Of a stretch of 6,021 bases of DNA, positions 1 through 5,160 are shown piece by piece. Positions within the stretch are counted from its first letter, which is position 1, and every line of letters starts with the position of its first letter. The position numbers and the translations under genes are program-made. Source of the stretch: Bacillota bacterium (GTDB lineage Bacteria > Bacillota > Sulfobacillia > RBS10-35 > JAJYVN01); NCBI GenBank assembly GCA_021827805.1, contig JAKAUG010000404.1, positions 1 to 6,021 on the forward strand, in the 5' to 3' direction. The notes under the pieces were generated by a model. That model made no database searches and was not told the DNA's origin. It worked only from the letters and a program-made list of their open reading frames with translations.

Positions 1-214
1 GCTCCACGACGGGGTTGGCTGCCGACCGGGCGCATCGAGCCGCCGCTGAACCTCGAACCGACGTGCGTGCTCCATCACGGAAGTGTGCGCGTTAGGTGGG
101 GTTTTGGACCCCACAGCGGAGTACTCGGCTGTCGCAGTTTTGCGCTTGTCGCGGCGTGGACGCCGTCCGGGGTAGTGGCGGCCGGGGCGCGGTGGTGGTG
201 ATCGCCGGGGTGCG
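1..214. other. Left-edge region without a convincing gene
   Basis: No reading frame here can be called a gene with confidence. On the + strand, frame 3 is open from base 3 to a TAG at 93-95 and could be the tail of a gene entering from the left, but only a little over half of its third positions are G/C. On the - strand, an ATG at 75 opens a frame running off the left edge with better third-position bias (about three quarters G/C) but no Shine-Dalgarno site. Plus frame 1 is open until a TGA at 199-201, with coding-like bias only in its first third. The stretch also holds a stem-loop at 96-114, a 14-bp palindrome at 152-165 (CGGCGT, 2 nt, ACGCCG) and a tandem repeat from 189. Sequence to the left of the window would decide among these. 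Confidence 0.5.
96..114. terminator. Stem-loop, terminator-like but without a U tract
   Basis: GTGGGGT at 96-102 pairs perfectly with ACCCCAC at 108-114 around a 5-nt loop (TTTGG). It begins directly after the TAG at 93-95 that closes the plus-strand frame entering from the left edge, where a terminator would be expected. No T-run follows on either strand, so an intrinsic terminator is only a possibility. A protein-binding palindrome or chance are alternatives. Confidence 0.3.
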
Positions 215-235
215 GTGGTGGTGATCGCCGGGGTG
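189..235. repeat. 23-bp tandem duplication at the 5' end of the first gene
   Basis: A 23-bp unit beginning GCGGTGGTGGTGATCGCC occurs twice in direct tandem. The first copy starts at 189 and the second at 212, and identity runs through 235. The period is not a multiple of three, so the two copies are read in different frames. The candidate GTG starts of the downstream gene (215, 218, 221) lie in the second copy. A much weaker G-rich resemblance continues upstream (about 167-188). It looks like a recent slippage or duplication event and makes the true start of the gene hard to fix. Confidence 0.75.
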
Positions 236-1027
236 GTGTTTGAGTCGTGTTGCACCCAGCCGACGTTCAACACGTTTCGTGTGCTCGTGGACGCTCAGGC
301 CGAACTCCGTCCTGGCCCGGGGATGCTGACGCGCTACCTCGAAGAGCACCGGTTTGCGGCGCTTGTGGCCCTCTGCCCGCCCGGCTTGGGCCAGCGCGAC
401 GCGCTGCGGGCCGCGCGTGCCGATCCGTCCCGTGTCGCGGTCCTGGGCTCACCCGCGGGCCGCTGGCCGCATGAGCTGGCGGACTCGCTCCAGGCCCAGC
501 TCACGGACGGGCTCGACGGGATGGCCCTGGATGCGGACCTGGTGGTGGCCCACCCCAAGCTCATGGACATGGTCGGCCTGGCCCGGCGGCTCATGCTGGT
601 GCGCAGCAAGGGCCCACTGGGACCGGTCGCGGCGCGCGCGCTGCTCGGCTACCTGGACCGGCATCCCGGCGCGGCCGTGCTGCTTGGCGACTGGGCAGGT
701 GTGAGCACGCCTGACCGGCTGGCGTGCGGAACCCCGGAGGCGGAACTGGTGCGCTGCCGGCAGGTGCGGGTGGTGTGCGCCGGGCCAGGCCCCGCGGACT
801 CCGCGCTCGGGACCTGGGGACGGGCCCTGCTGGAACGTGCCGGATGGGAGCGCCTGGTGTGGGGTACGGCGGGCGAAGCCCCCGACACCAGCTGGGCCCG
901 GATCCTGAAGGTGCTGCATCCGGGTGAGGACGAGCGGGAGGGCCTGGGCGCGGGGCACGCCCTCTCCCTGTTGCGCGCGGTCCTACCGGCCCCGCGGGGA
1001 TTCCGTGAGCCGCCGGCGGTTGTCTAG
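215..1027 (+). CDS. Hypothetical protein, faint ribosomal-L1-like segment
   Basis: A 270-codon frame that I do not recognise as a named family. Strong G/C bias at third positions and an alanine/leucine-rich, soluble-looking product support it as a real gene. There is no signal peptide or membrane segment. The N-terminal 36 residues are less convincing: they start in a tandem repeat, include a Cys-Cys pair and lack a clear ribosome binding site. An ATG at 323 (residue 37) is an alternative start, though it also has no well-placed Shine-Dalgarno. An in-frame TAG at 173-175 bounds the frame upstream. Residues about 73-140 (RVAV, then DADLVVAHPKLMDMVG, then a basic stretch ending GPLGPV) resemble in order and spacing the second domain of ribosomal protein L1. 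This is a by-eye impression only. The gene ends 30 nt before kimA, whose promoter overlaps its stop, so the two may be partly co-transcribed. Confidence 0.6.
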   Translation: MVVIAGVVFESCCTQPTFNTFRVLVDAQAELRPGPGMLTRYLEEHRFAALVALCPPGLGQRDALRAARADPSRVAVLGSPAGRWPHELADSLQAQLTDGLDGMALDADLVVAHPKLMDMVGLARRLMLVRSKGPLGPVAARALLGYLDRHPGAAVLLGDWAGVSTPDRLACGTPEAELVRCRQVRVVCAGPGPADSALGTWGRALLERAGWERLVWGTAGEAPDTSWARILKVLHPGEDEREGLGAGHALSLLRAVLPAPRGFREPPAVV

Positions 1028-1048
1028 ATCCTGGGTGATCGTTATGAT
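1020..1048 (+). promoter_or_regulatory. Sigma70-like promoter for kimA
   Basis: TTGTCT (1020-1025) and TATGAT (1043-1048) are separated by exactly 17 bp and match the consensus at 4 of 6 and 5 of 6 positions. In this GC-rich window an AT-rich -10 this good is rare. The -35 box covers the stop codon of the upstream gene. Transcription would begin near 1055, only a few bases before the GTG at 1058. That implies either near-leaderless initiation there or a start further in, such as the TTG at 1094. No space is left for a c-di-AMP (ydaO-type) riboswitch in such a transcript. Confidence 0.55.
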
Positions 1049-1057
1049 TCCTGATCG

Positions 1058-2944
1058 GTGCGCGAGGTCCGCTTGTCCGGGTGGTGTGGTTGGTTGGGGC
1101 AACGTGAGGGACGGTCGTTCAAAGAGATTCTCATCGGCCGGCCCCTGAAAAGCCGTGAGCTGTTCCTGGAGCGTCTGGACATCCTCTCGGGCCTGTCCAT
1201 CCTCTCCCCGGACGCGCTGTCCTCGGTCGCCTACGGCACCGAGGAGATCCTGACGGTCCTGGTCACCATCTCCTTGGCGGCGACCTGGTTCGCGCTGCCC
1301 ATCGCCGCCGCCATCGTGCTCATGCTGGCGATCCTGGTCGTCTCCTACCGCCAGGTGATCGCCTCCTATCCGAGCGGCGGCGGCGCATACATGATCGGGC
1401 GCGACAGCCTGGGCACCCTGCCGGCGCTGATGGCCGGCGCCTCGCTGCTGGTGGATTACACCCTCACCGTCGCCGTGAGCGTCACCGCGGGGATCGACGC
1501 CATCATCTCCGCCTTCCCGCAACTGCACGCCCTGCGCGTGCCCCTGGACCTCCTGGCGATCACGGTGATCAGCATCGTCAACCTGCGTGGGGCTCGCGAG
1601 TCGGCGGCCGTCTTCAAATGGCCCACGTATCTGTTCGTGGTCCTGGTGCTGTGCATGGTGGGCGTCGGCCTATTGCGCGGAGGCTGGCACAACCTGGGCG
1701 TGCGGCACACCTGGGCCGTCCCCAGCATGGAGGGCGTCTCCCTCTTCCTGCTGCTGCGTGCCTTCAGTTCGGGGTCTTCCGCCCTCACGGGCGTCGAGGC
1801 CATCAGCAACGGGGTCCCCCTCTTCCGCGAACCGTCCGCTCGCAGGGCCCAGAGCGCCATGGTCATCCTGGGTGTGCTCCTGGGCTCCATGTTCCTGGGC
1901 ACGACCCTGCTGGCGCACGCGTACGCGGTCGTGCCGCTGACGGACAACACGGTGCTCAGCCAGGTGGCCGAGCACGTCTTCGGCCGCAACATCCTGTACT
2001 ACGCCCTGGCCTTCAGCACGATGGCCATCCTATCCCTGGCGGCGAACACGAGCTTTGCCGGCTTTCCGCAACTGGCCTTCCTGATGGCCCGGGACAAGTT
2101 CATGCCCCACTTCTTCCAGACACGCGGAGACCGCCTGGTCTTCACCAACGGCATCCTGTTCGAGGCCATCGCGGCCAGCCTGCTGATCGTCGTATTCGGG
2201 GGCCACACCTCCAAGCTCATCCCGCTCTATGCGATCGGTGTGTACATCGGCTTCACGATCAGCCAGGTGGGGCTGGTGGCCATGCGTCTGCGGAGCGCCC
2301 TCCAGGCGGGGCGCTCTCCGTGGTCCGATCTGCCGCGCTCGGCCTTCAATGCCTTCGGGGCCCTGCTGACATCCGTGGTGGTCGTGGTCTTCGCCGTCAC
2401 CAAGTTTTCCGAGGGTGCCTGGATCGTGCTGATCCTCATCCCCCTGCTGATCCTTTTCTTCTACAATGTGCACCACCACTACCAGGCCATCGCCCAGGAG
2501 TTGCGCCTGCCGAGCCCGGAGTACCACCCGGCGCCCGAGCGCAACATCGTCATCGTGCCCGTGGCCAGCATCACCCGGGTGGTGGCGCACACCATCGGCT
2601 ACGCCAAGAGCATCTCGGACACCGTGATCGCGGTGCACGTCAGCTTCGACCACACGGAATCGGAAAAGCTGGAGCAGCGCTGGGCCCAGTGGGAGCCAGG
2701 TGTGCGACTGGTCACGATCGACTCCCAGTACCGCTCGGTGGTGCAACCGGTGCTCCGCTACATCGATCTCGTCAAGGCCCAGTCCCCGGGGGCCATGATC
2801 ACCGTTCTGATCCCGGAGTTCGTGGTGGGCCGATGGTGGCAGGGCCTGTTGCATAACCAGATGGGCTTTCTGCTGCAGGCGCGGCTGGTGTCGCGCCGCG
2901 ATGTGGTCATCGCCATGGTGCCCCTGCGCCTAAGCGGACGCTGA
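1058..2944 (+). CDS. kimA: KimA-family K+/H+ symporter
   Basis: A potassium-proton symporter of the KUP/APC superfamily acting in the cytoplasmic membrane. About 12 hydrophobic segments span residues 44-470, followed by a cytosolic Usp-like domain (about 495-628: IVIVPVASITRVVAHTI, then VIAVHVSFD). Recalled B. subtilis KimA (607 aa) aligns nearly end to end. Its reported K+/H+ site residues D36, Y43, D117, Y118, S125, T230, E233 and Y377 correspond to D52, Y59, D133, Y134, S141, T244, E247 and Y391, with a constant offset of +16 then +14. Other matching blocks are SYRQVIASYPSGGGAY (96-111) and LTGVEAISN (243-251). Many databases would label this 'amino acid permease'; the site residues argue for potassium. 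The reported start is the outermost GTG. Homologue length and the promoter position favour TTG at 1094 (residue 13), since residues 1-12 have no counterpart in B. subtilis. KimA proteins are inhibited by c-di-AMP; regulation here is unknown. Confidence 0.95.
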   Translation: MREVRLSGWCGWLGQREGRSFKEILIGRPLKSRELFLERLDILSGLSILSPDALSSVAYGTEEILTVLVTISLAATWFALPIAAAIVLMLAILVVSYRQVIASYPSGGGAYMIGRDSLGTLPALMAGASLLVDYTLTVAVSVTAGIDAIISAFPQLHALRVPLDLLAITVISIVNLRGARESAAVFKWPTYLFVVLVLCMVGVGLLRGGWHNLGVRHTWAVPSMEGVSLFLLLRAFSSGSSALTGVEAISNGVPLFREPSARRAQSAMVILGVLLGSMFLGTTLLAHAYAVVPLTDNTVLSQVAEHVFGRNILYYALAFSTMAILSLAANTSFAGFPQLAFLMARDKFMPHFFQTRGDRLVFTNGILFEAIAASLLIVVFGGHTSKLIPLYAIGVYIGFTISQVGLVAMRLRSALQAGRSPWSDLPRSAFNAFGALLTSVVVVVFAVTKFSEGAWIVLILIPLLILFFYNVHHHYQAIAQELRLPSPEYHPAPERNIVIVPVASITRVVAHTIGYAKSISDTVIAVHVSFDHTESEKLEQRWAQWEPGVRLVTIDSQYRSVVQPVLRYIDLVKAQSPGAMITVLIPEFVVGRWWQGLLHNQMGFLLQARLVSRRDVVIAMVPLRLSGR

Positions 2945-2992
2945 CCGCCCGCGCGCCGCAGGGGCCCCGTGTGCGACCGGCCGTCCAGCCCC
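2945..2992. other. Short convergent gap, no clear terminator
   Basis: These 48 bases separate the stop of kimA from the stop of the convergent YbjQ-like gene. They are very GC-rich and contain GGGGCCCC at 2961-2968, but no stem-loop with a usable loop and no T-run on either strand. Termination may be Rho-dependent, or transcripts may run into the opposite gene. Confidence 0.5.
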
Positions 2993-3847
2993 TCAATCGG
3001 ACAGGGGCAGGACGAGGGCCGGCGGGTCGATGACATGGTCCGCGGAGATCTCCTCCACCGCCGTGCCCACCGCGAAGAACTCGATGACGTGCGGGCCCCA
3101 GGAGTGGCTGTTCTCGTGCACGTCGGCGCCCACGATCCCCTTGGCGCCAAGCTCCTCGGCCTCGCGCTGCATGCGCTCCATCGCCAGCTCGCGACTGTCG
3201 TAGAGGGCCTGGGTGTATTGGACCATCTCGGCGTTGCGGCCCATGGTCGCCACCCACTGGTTGAGCCCCTGGCGGGCCACGTGATAGACGCAATTGCCCA
3301 TCACCATGCCGAGCGGGCGGTAACCCGAGCGCAGCAGGATGTAGAAGTCCTGGCCTGAGAGGTCGGAGGTGAACGGGCGGCCGTGCTTGTTGCGAAAGCG
3401 GCCCGACGGGTCGCGATGCAGGACCGCGGTGCCGATGGCGACGAACTCCGCGATGTGCTGGCCCCACTCCCGGTGGTTGACCTCCAGCCGAACGCCGACG
3501 ATCCCGTCGGCGCCGAGGGCCTCGGCCTCCTCCTCCATCCGCGTCATCGCCAACTCCCGCGCGTGATACATGGCCTGGGTGAGGACCGTCATCTCCTGAT
3601 TGCGCGAGAAGGCCGCCGCCTGGTAGCCCACGTGGTAGATCGAGCTGCCCACGACCAGGCCCACCGGATCGAAGCCGGCCTCCTTGACCAGCAGGAACTC
3701 GCTGGTGGACAGATCGGAGGTGAACAGCCGCCGCTCCTCACCGCTGCCGCGCATCTCAACGAGGCGTTTCTGTGCCGCCTGCGGTAGCGCCGCAAACTCG
3801 GCCTGCTCCTGTTCGTCCCTGGGATCACCCGCTCCAGAATCCGCCAT
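2993..3847 (-). CDS. Tandem two-domain YbjQ/DUF74-like protein (downstream gene)
   Basis: A 284-residue soluble protein made of two units of the YbjQ family (Pfam YbjQ_1/DUF74, often labelled 'heavy metal-binding'; real function unproven). After an acidic N-terminus, unit 1 covers residues 42-142 (nt 3422-3724) and unit 2 covers 159-264 (nt 3056-3373). Each opens with FTSDLS, then has a glycine-rich strand ending YHV (H72, H189), a long helix (ARELAM..M..EAE), LGAxGIVG, and a His (H131, H253) 11 residues before the end of GTAV. Classical YbjQ proteins are single units of about 105 residues. The C-terminal tail (HVIDPPALVLPLSD) resembles that of the upstream neighbour. ATG 3847 is chosen because a strong G-rich Shine-Dalgarno precedes it; a GTG at 3859 would place that tract inside the gene. 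It starts 15 nt after the upstream gene's stop, so translation is probably coupled. Confidence 0.88.
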   Translation of the reverse strand: MADSGAGDPRDEQEQAEFAALPQAAQKRLVEMRGSGEERRLFTSDLSTSEFLLVKEAGFDPVGLVVGSSIYHVGYQAAAFSRNQEMTVLTQAMYHARELAMTRMEEEAEALGADGIVGVRLEVNHREWGQHIAEFVAIGTAVLHRDPSGRFRNKHGRPFTSDLSGQDFYILLRSGYRPLGMVMGNCVYHVARQGLNQWVATMGRNAEMVQYTQALYDSRELAMERMQREAEELGAKGIVGADVHENSHSWGPHVIEFFAVGTAVEEISADHVIDPPALVLPLSD

Positions 3848-3865
3848 GCGCCCCCCCACCCTCTA
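3848..3865 (-). promoter_or_regulatory. Shine-Dalgarno region overlapping the upstream stop, with a G7 run
   Basis: On the minus strand the upstream gene's TAG (3865-3863) is the start of TAGAGGG, followed by T, a run of seven G (3857-3851), CGC and the ATG. The ribosome binding site therefore begins within the stop codon, which suits translational coupling. The homopolymer run could change length by slippage and alter the SD-to-ATG spacing. Confidence 0.6.
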
Positions 3866-4831
3866 CGAAAAGGATGCCTCGGCCGGAGTCCCCCGGAGAC
3901 CCAGCCGACCGTCGCGCAGCGAGAGCACCAGGGGCGTCTGCACGATGTGCCTGGGCGCGTTGGGACGCAGCCCAACCGCGGTGCCGATCGCGCTGAAGCT
4001 GAGGTTATGGTGCTCCCGTTCCACCGCCGCCTCCGTGGCAGGGTCACCTCCGCCCGTGAGCCGGACCTCGTCCAGGCGGCGTGCAAGGTGCACACCGACC
4101 ACCCCCAGCGCGCCCGCGGCACGGGCCATGGCCTGCATGCGCATCGCCGCTCGGTTGCGGCACTGGCCGAGCGCCGCGCTGAAGTGCCGCAACTCGACGT
4201 TCTGGGGGTTCCACTCGTTCCATTCGTCCTGTTGCGTGGTGAGCACAAACCAGGTGCAGTGCCCCCAAACGAGCGCAAGCGCCTGATAGCCAACCTGCCA
4301 GAGGGCCCACCACTGCTGGCCCGAAAGGTCGGAGAGCCAGGGCGCCTTGGGACGGGGACCACCGGTCCGCACCGCGGTACCCATCACCTGCACCTCGACG
4401 GTGTGCTCCGCCCACTCGTGGCGCGCGATCGCGTAGCGGACACCGACGACCCCGTGCGCGCCGGCCGTCTGCGCCTCCAGTTCCAGGCGGCGCACCGCCA
4501 GCCGCGTGGCCTCGTCATACGCGTGACTGAGTTCGCTGACCTCGCAGTCCTGCCAGGCGGACGCCGAGGCAAACCCCACGTGATACAGGGCGTTGCCGGT
4601 GACCAGGCAGAGGGGCTCCAAGCCCTGCCGCCGCACCAGCGCCGCTTCGCCCGCGCTGAGGTCACCCGTGAAGGCCAGCCCGTCGGGATCCGCCCCGCCA
4701 ACACCGCGCAGGCGCCGCTCTGCCGCCAGGGGAAGTCGCCCCCGCGCCAGGAGTTCCTGGTCGGCCTGTTGACGAGCCATATCGGCGGCGGGATCGTCGG
4801 GCGGACCACCCGGACCCGGGGGCCGGACCAT
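3863..4831 (-). CDS. Tandem two-domain YbjQ/DUF74-like protein (upstream gene)
   Basis: A 322-residue paralogue of its downstream neighbour and first gene of the minus-strand operon. Residues 1-53 are a Pro/Gly/Ala-rich, then charged, leader. Unit 1 is 54-154 (nt 4370-4672: FTGDLS, YHVG with H84, AGAHGVVGV, H143, MGTAV). Unit 2 is 165-286 (nt 3974-4339: LSDLS, AGALGVVGV, H275, IGTAV). Unit 2 is diverged: Tyr-His of the first motif is Trp-Phe (194-195), it is Trp-rich (WNEWN), and 16 extra residues lie between GVVGV and H275. The tail (HIVQTPLVLSLRD) matches the neighbour's. No membrane segment is visible. The frame stays open to 5023, but ATG 4831 is chosen because GGAGGGAGGG lies just upstream and a promoter at 4859-4887 would start transcription only about 20 nt before it. 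Proteins of this family are annotated as metal-binding; the biochemical role is not known. Confidence 0.87.
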   Translation of the reverse strand: MVRPPGPGGPPDDPAADMARQQADQELLARGRLPLAAERRLRGVGGADPDGLAFTGDLSAGEAALVRRQGLEPLCLVTGNALYHVGFASASAWQDCEVSELSHAYDEATRLAVRRLELEAQTAGAHGVVGVRYAIARHEWAEHTVEVQVMGTAVRTGGPRPKAPWLSDLSGQQWWALWQVGYQALALVWGHCTWFVLTTQQDEWNEWNPQNVELRHFSAALGQCRNRAAMRMQAMARAAGALGVVGVHLARRLDEVRLTGGGDPATEAAVEREHHNLSFSAIGTAVGLRPNAPRHIVQTPLVLSLRDGRLGLRGTPAEASFS

Positions 4832-4847
4832 CCCTCGCCCTCCCTCC
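4832..4847 (-). promoter_or_regulatory. Strong Shine-Dalgarno that fixes the start at 4831
   Basis: On the minus strand the bases before ATG 4831 read GGAGGGAGGGCGAGGG, an all-purine run apart from one C. The AGGGAGG core ends 7 nt before the ATG. No in-frame start further upstream has comparable support, so the 64 extra codons up to 5023 are judged untranslated. Confidence 0.7.
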
Positions 4848-4858
4848 ACCCACGCGGT

Positions 4859-4887
4859 CTTGTATGGCCCACTTCGGCAGGGGTCAG
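4859..4887 (-). promoter_or_regulatory. Sigma70-like promoter of the YbjQ-like operon
   Basis: Read on the minus strand, CTGACC (4887-4882) and TACAAG (4864-4859) are 17 bp apart, each matching the consensus at 4 of 6 positions. Transcription would start near 4852, giving a leader of about 20 nt that holds exactly the Shine-Dalgarno of ATG 4831. The agreement of promoter, leader and SD is the main support. Confidence 0.5.
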
Positions 4888-4894
4888 CGCCCTC

Positions 4895-4910
4895 CTGCGC
4901 CCCGGCGCAG
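4895..4910. promoter_or_regulatory. Perfect inverted repeat upstream of the operon -35, operator candidate
   Basis: CTGCGCC (4895-4901) and GGCGCAG (4904-4910) form a perfect 7-bp inverted repeat with a 2-bp centre, seven bases upstream of the minus-strand -35 box. A 2-nt loop is too small for a good RNA hairpin, which points to a dimeric DNA-binding protein if it is functional. CCTGCC directly adjoins it (4911-4916), with its complement GGCAGG at 4876-4881 on the other side. Chance palindromes are common in such GC-rich DNA. Confidence 0.35.
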
Positions 4911-5040
4911 CCTGCCTCGGATCTGGACGGGCGCCGGCCGGCGGCAACCTCGCCCTGAGGCGCGCAAACGCGGCGGGCCGCCCCTGGCAGGCTGCCCCAT
5001 GGCTGAAGGCGGCATACCGCCAAACGAGGGGGCGATGGTC

Positions 5041-5078
5041 CGCGCCTGGCCCTCGCCCGCTTGCCGGCCAGGAACGCG
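5041..5078. repeat. Interrupted palindrome in the divergent region
   Basis: CCTGGCC (5045-5051) pairs with GGCCAGG (5066-5072) around 14 nt. CGCG at 5041-5044 pairs further with CGCG at 5075-5078 after a 2-nt bulge. It lies upstream of the small plus-strand gene, and TTGCCG (5061-5066), which could act as a -35 element, overlaps its right arm. It may be an operator or an RNA stem-loop; no regulator can be named. Confidence 0.35.
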
Positions 5079-5115
5079 CGCGGTTATGCCTTCCCTCTGT
5101 CGTCGACGGGCGCCG

Positions 5116-5150
5116 TACGATACAGTGCACGGGGATCCACGGTGGGGAGG
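5116..5150 (+). promoter_or_regulatory. Possible -10 element and Shine-Dalgarno of the 127-residue gene
   Basis: TACGAT at 5116-5121 and the overlapping TACAGT at 5121-5126 are plausible -10 hexamers, but neither has a good -35 at 17 bp. GGGGAGG at 5144-5150 is a clear Shine-Dalgarno 10 nt before ATG 5161. The ribosome site is well supported; the promoter assignment is weak. Confidence 0.4.
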
Positions 5151-5160
5151 CGAGCGTGCC

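Larger units (their letters stand above)
4832..5160. other. Divergent intergenic region with promoters and inverted repeats
   Basis: This 329-bp stretch separates the YbjQ-like operon (leftward) from the 127-residue gene (rightward). It contains a convincing minus-strand promoter next to the left gene, a weaker plus-strand promoter next to the right gene, and several palindromes: 4895-4910, the 12-bp self-complementary CGCCGGCCGGCG at 4932-4943, GGCAG-G-CTGCC at 4986-4996, and a larger stem-loop at 5041-5078. GGCAGG or its complement recurs at 4876, 4911 and 4986. Frames crossing it in either direction lack ribosome binding sites and are taken as chance open frames of GC-rich DNA. It resembles a shared control region. 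Confidence 0.6.

Noticed and set aside
38..70. GGTTCGAGG on the minus strand, suggestive of a tRNA T-loop
   Set aside because: The flanking bases do not form the required 5-bp T stem and no acceptor or anticodon arms can be found.
1028..1093. Possible c-di-AMP (ydaO) riboswitch before kimA
   Set aside because: The gap is far too short and lacks the structured leader; the promoter lies directly next to the gene.
2030..2854. Minus-strand open frame opposite kimA, His/Asp-rich
   Set aside because: The composition (many H, D, Q, R) is the mirror of the membrane-protein codons of kimA; no start signal or motif.
1618..2856. Plus-strand 412-codon frame inside kimA
   Set aside because: It is a +1/+2 shadow of a well-supported transporter gene and encodes an Arg/Pro/His-rich product.
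4832..5023. 64-codon N-terminal extension of the upstream YbjQ-like gene
   Set aside because: A strong Shine-Dalgarno directly before ATG 4831 and a promoter at 4859-4887 place this stretch outside the coding region.
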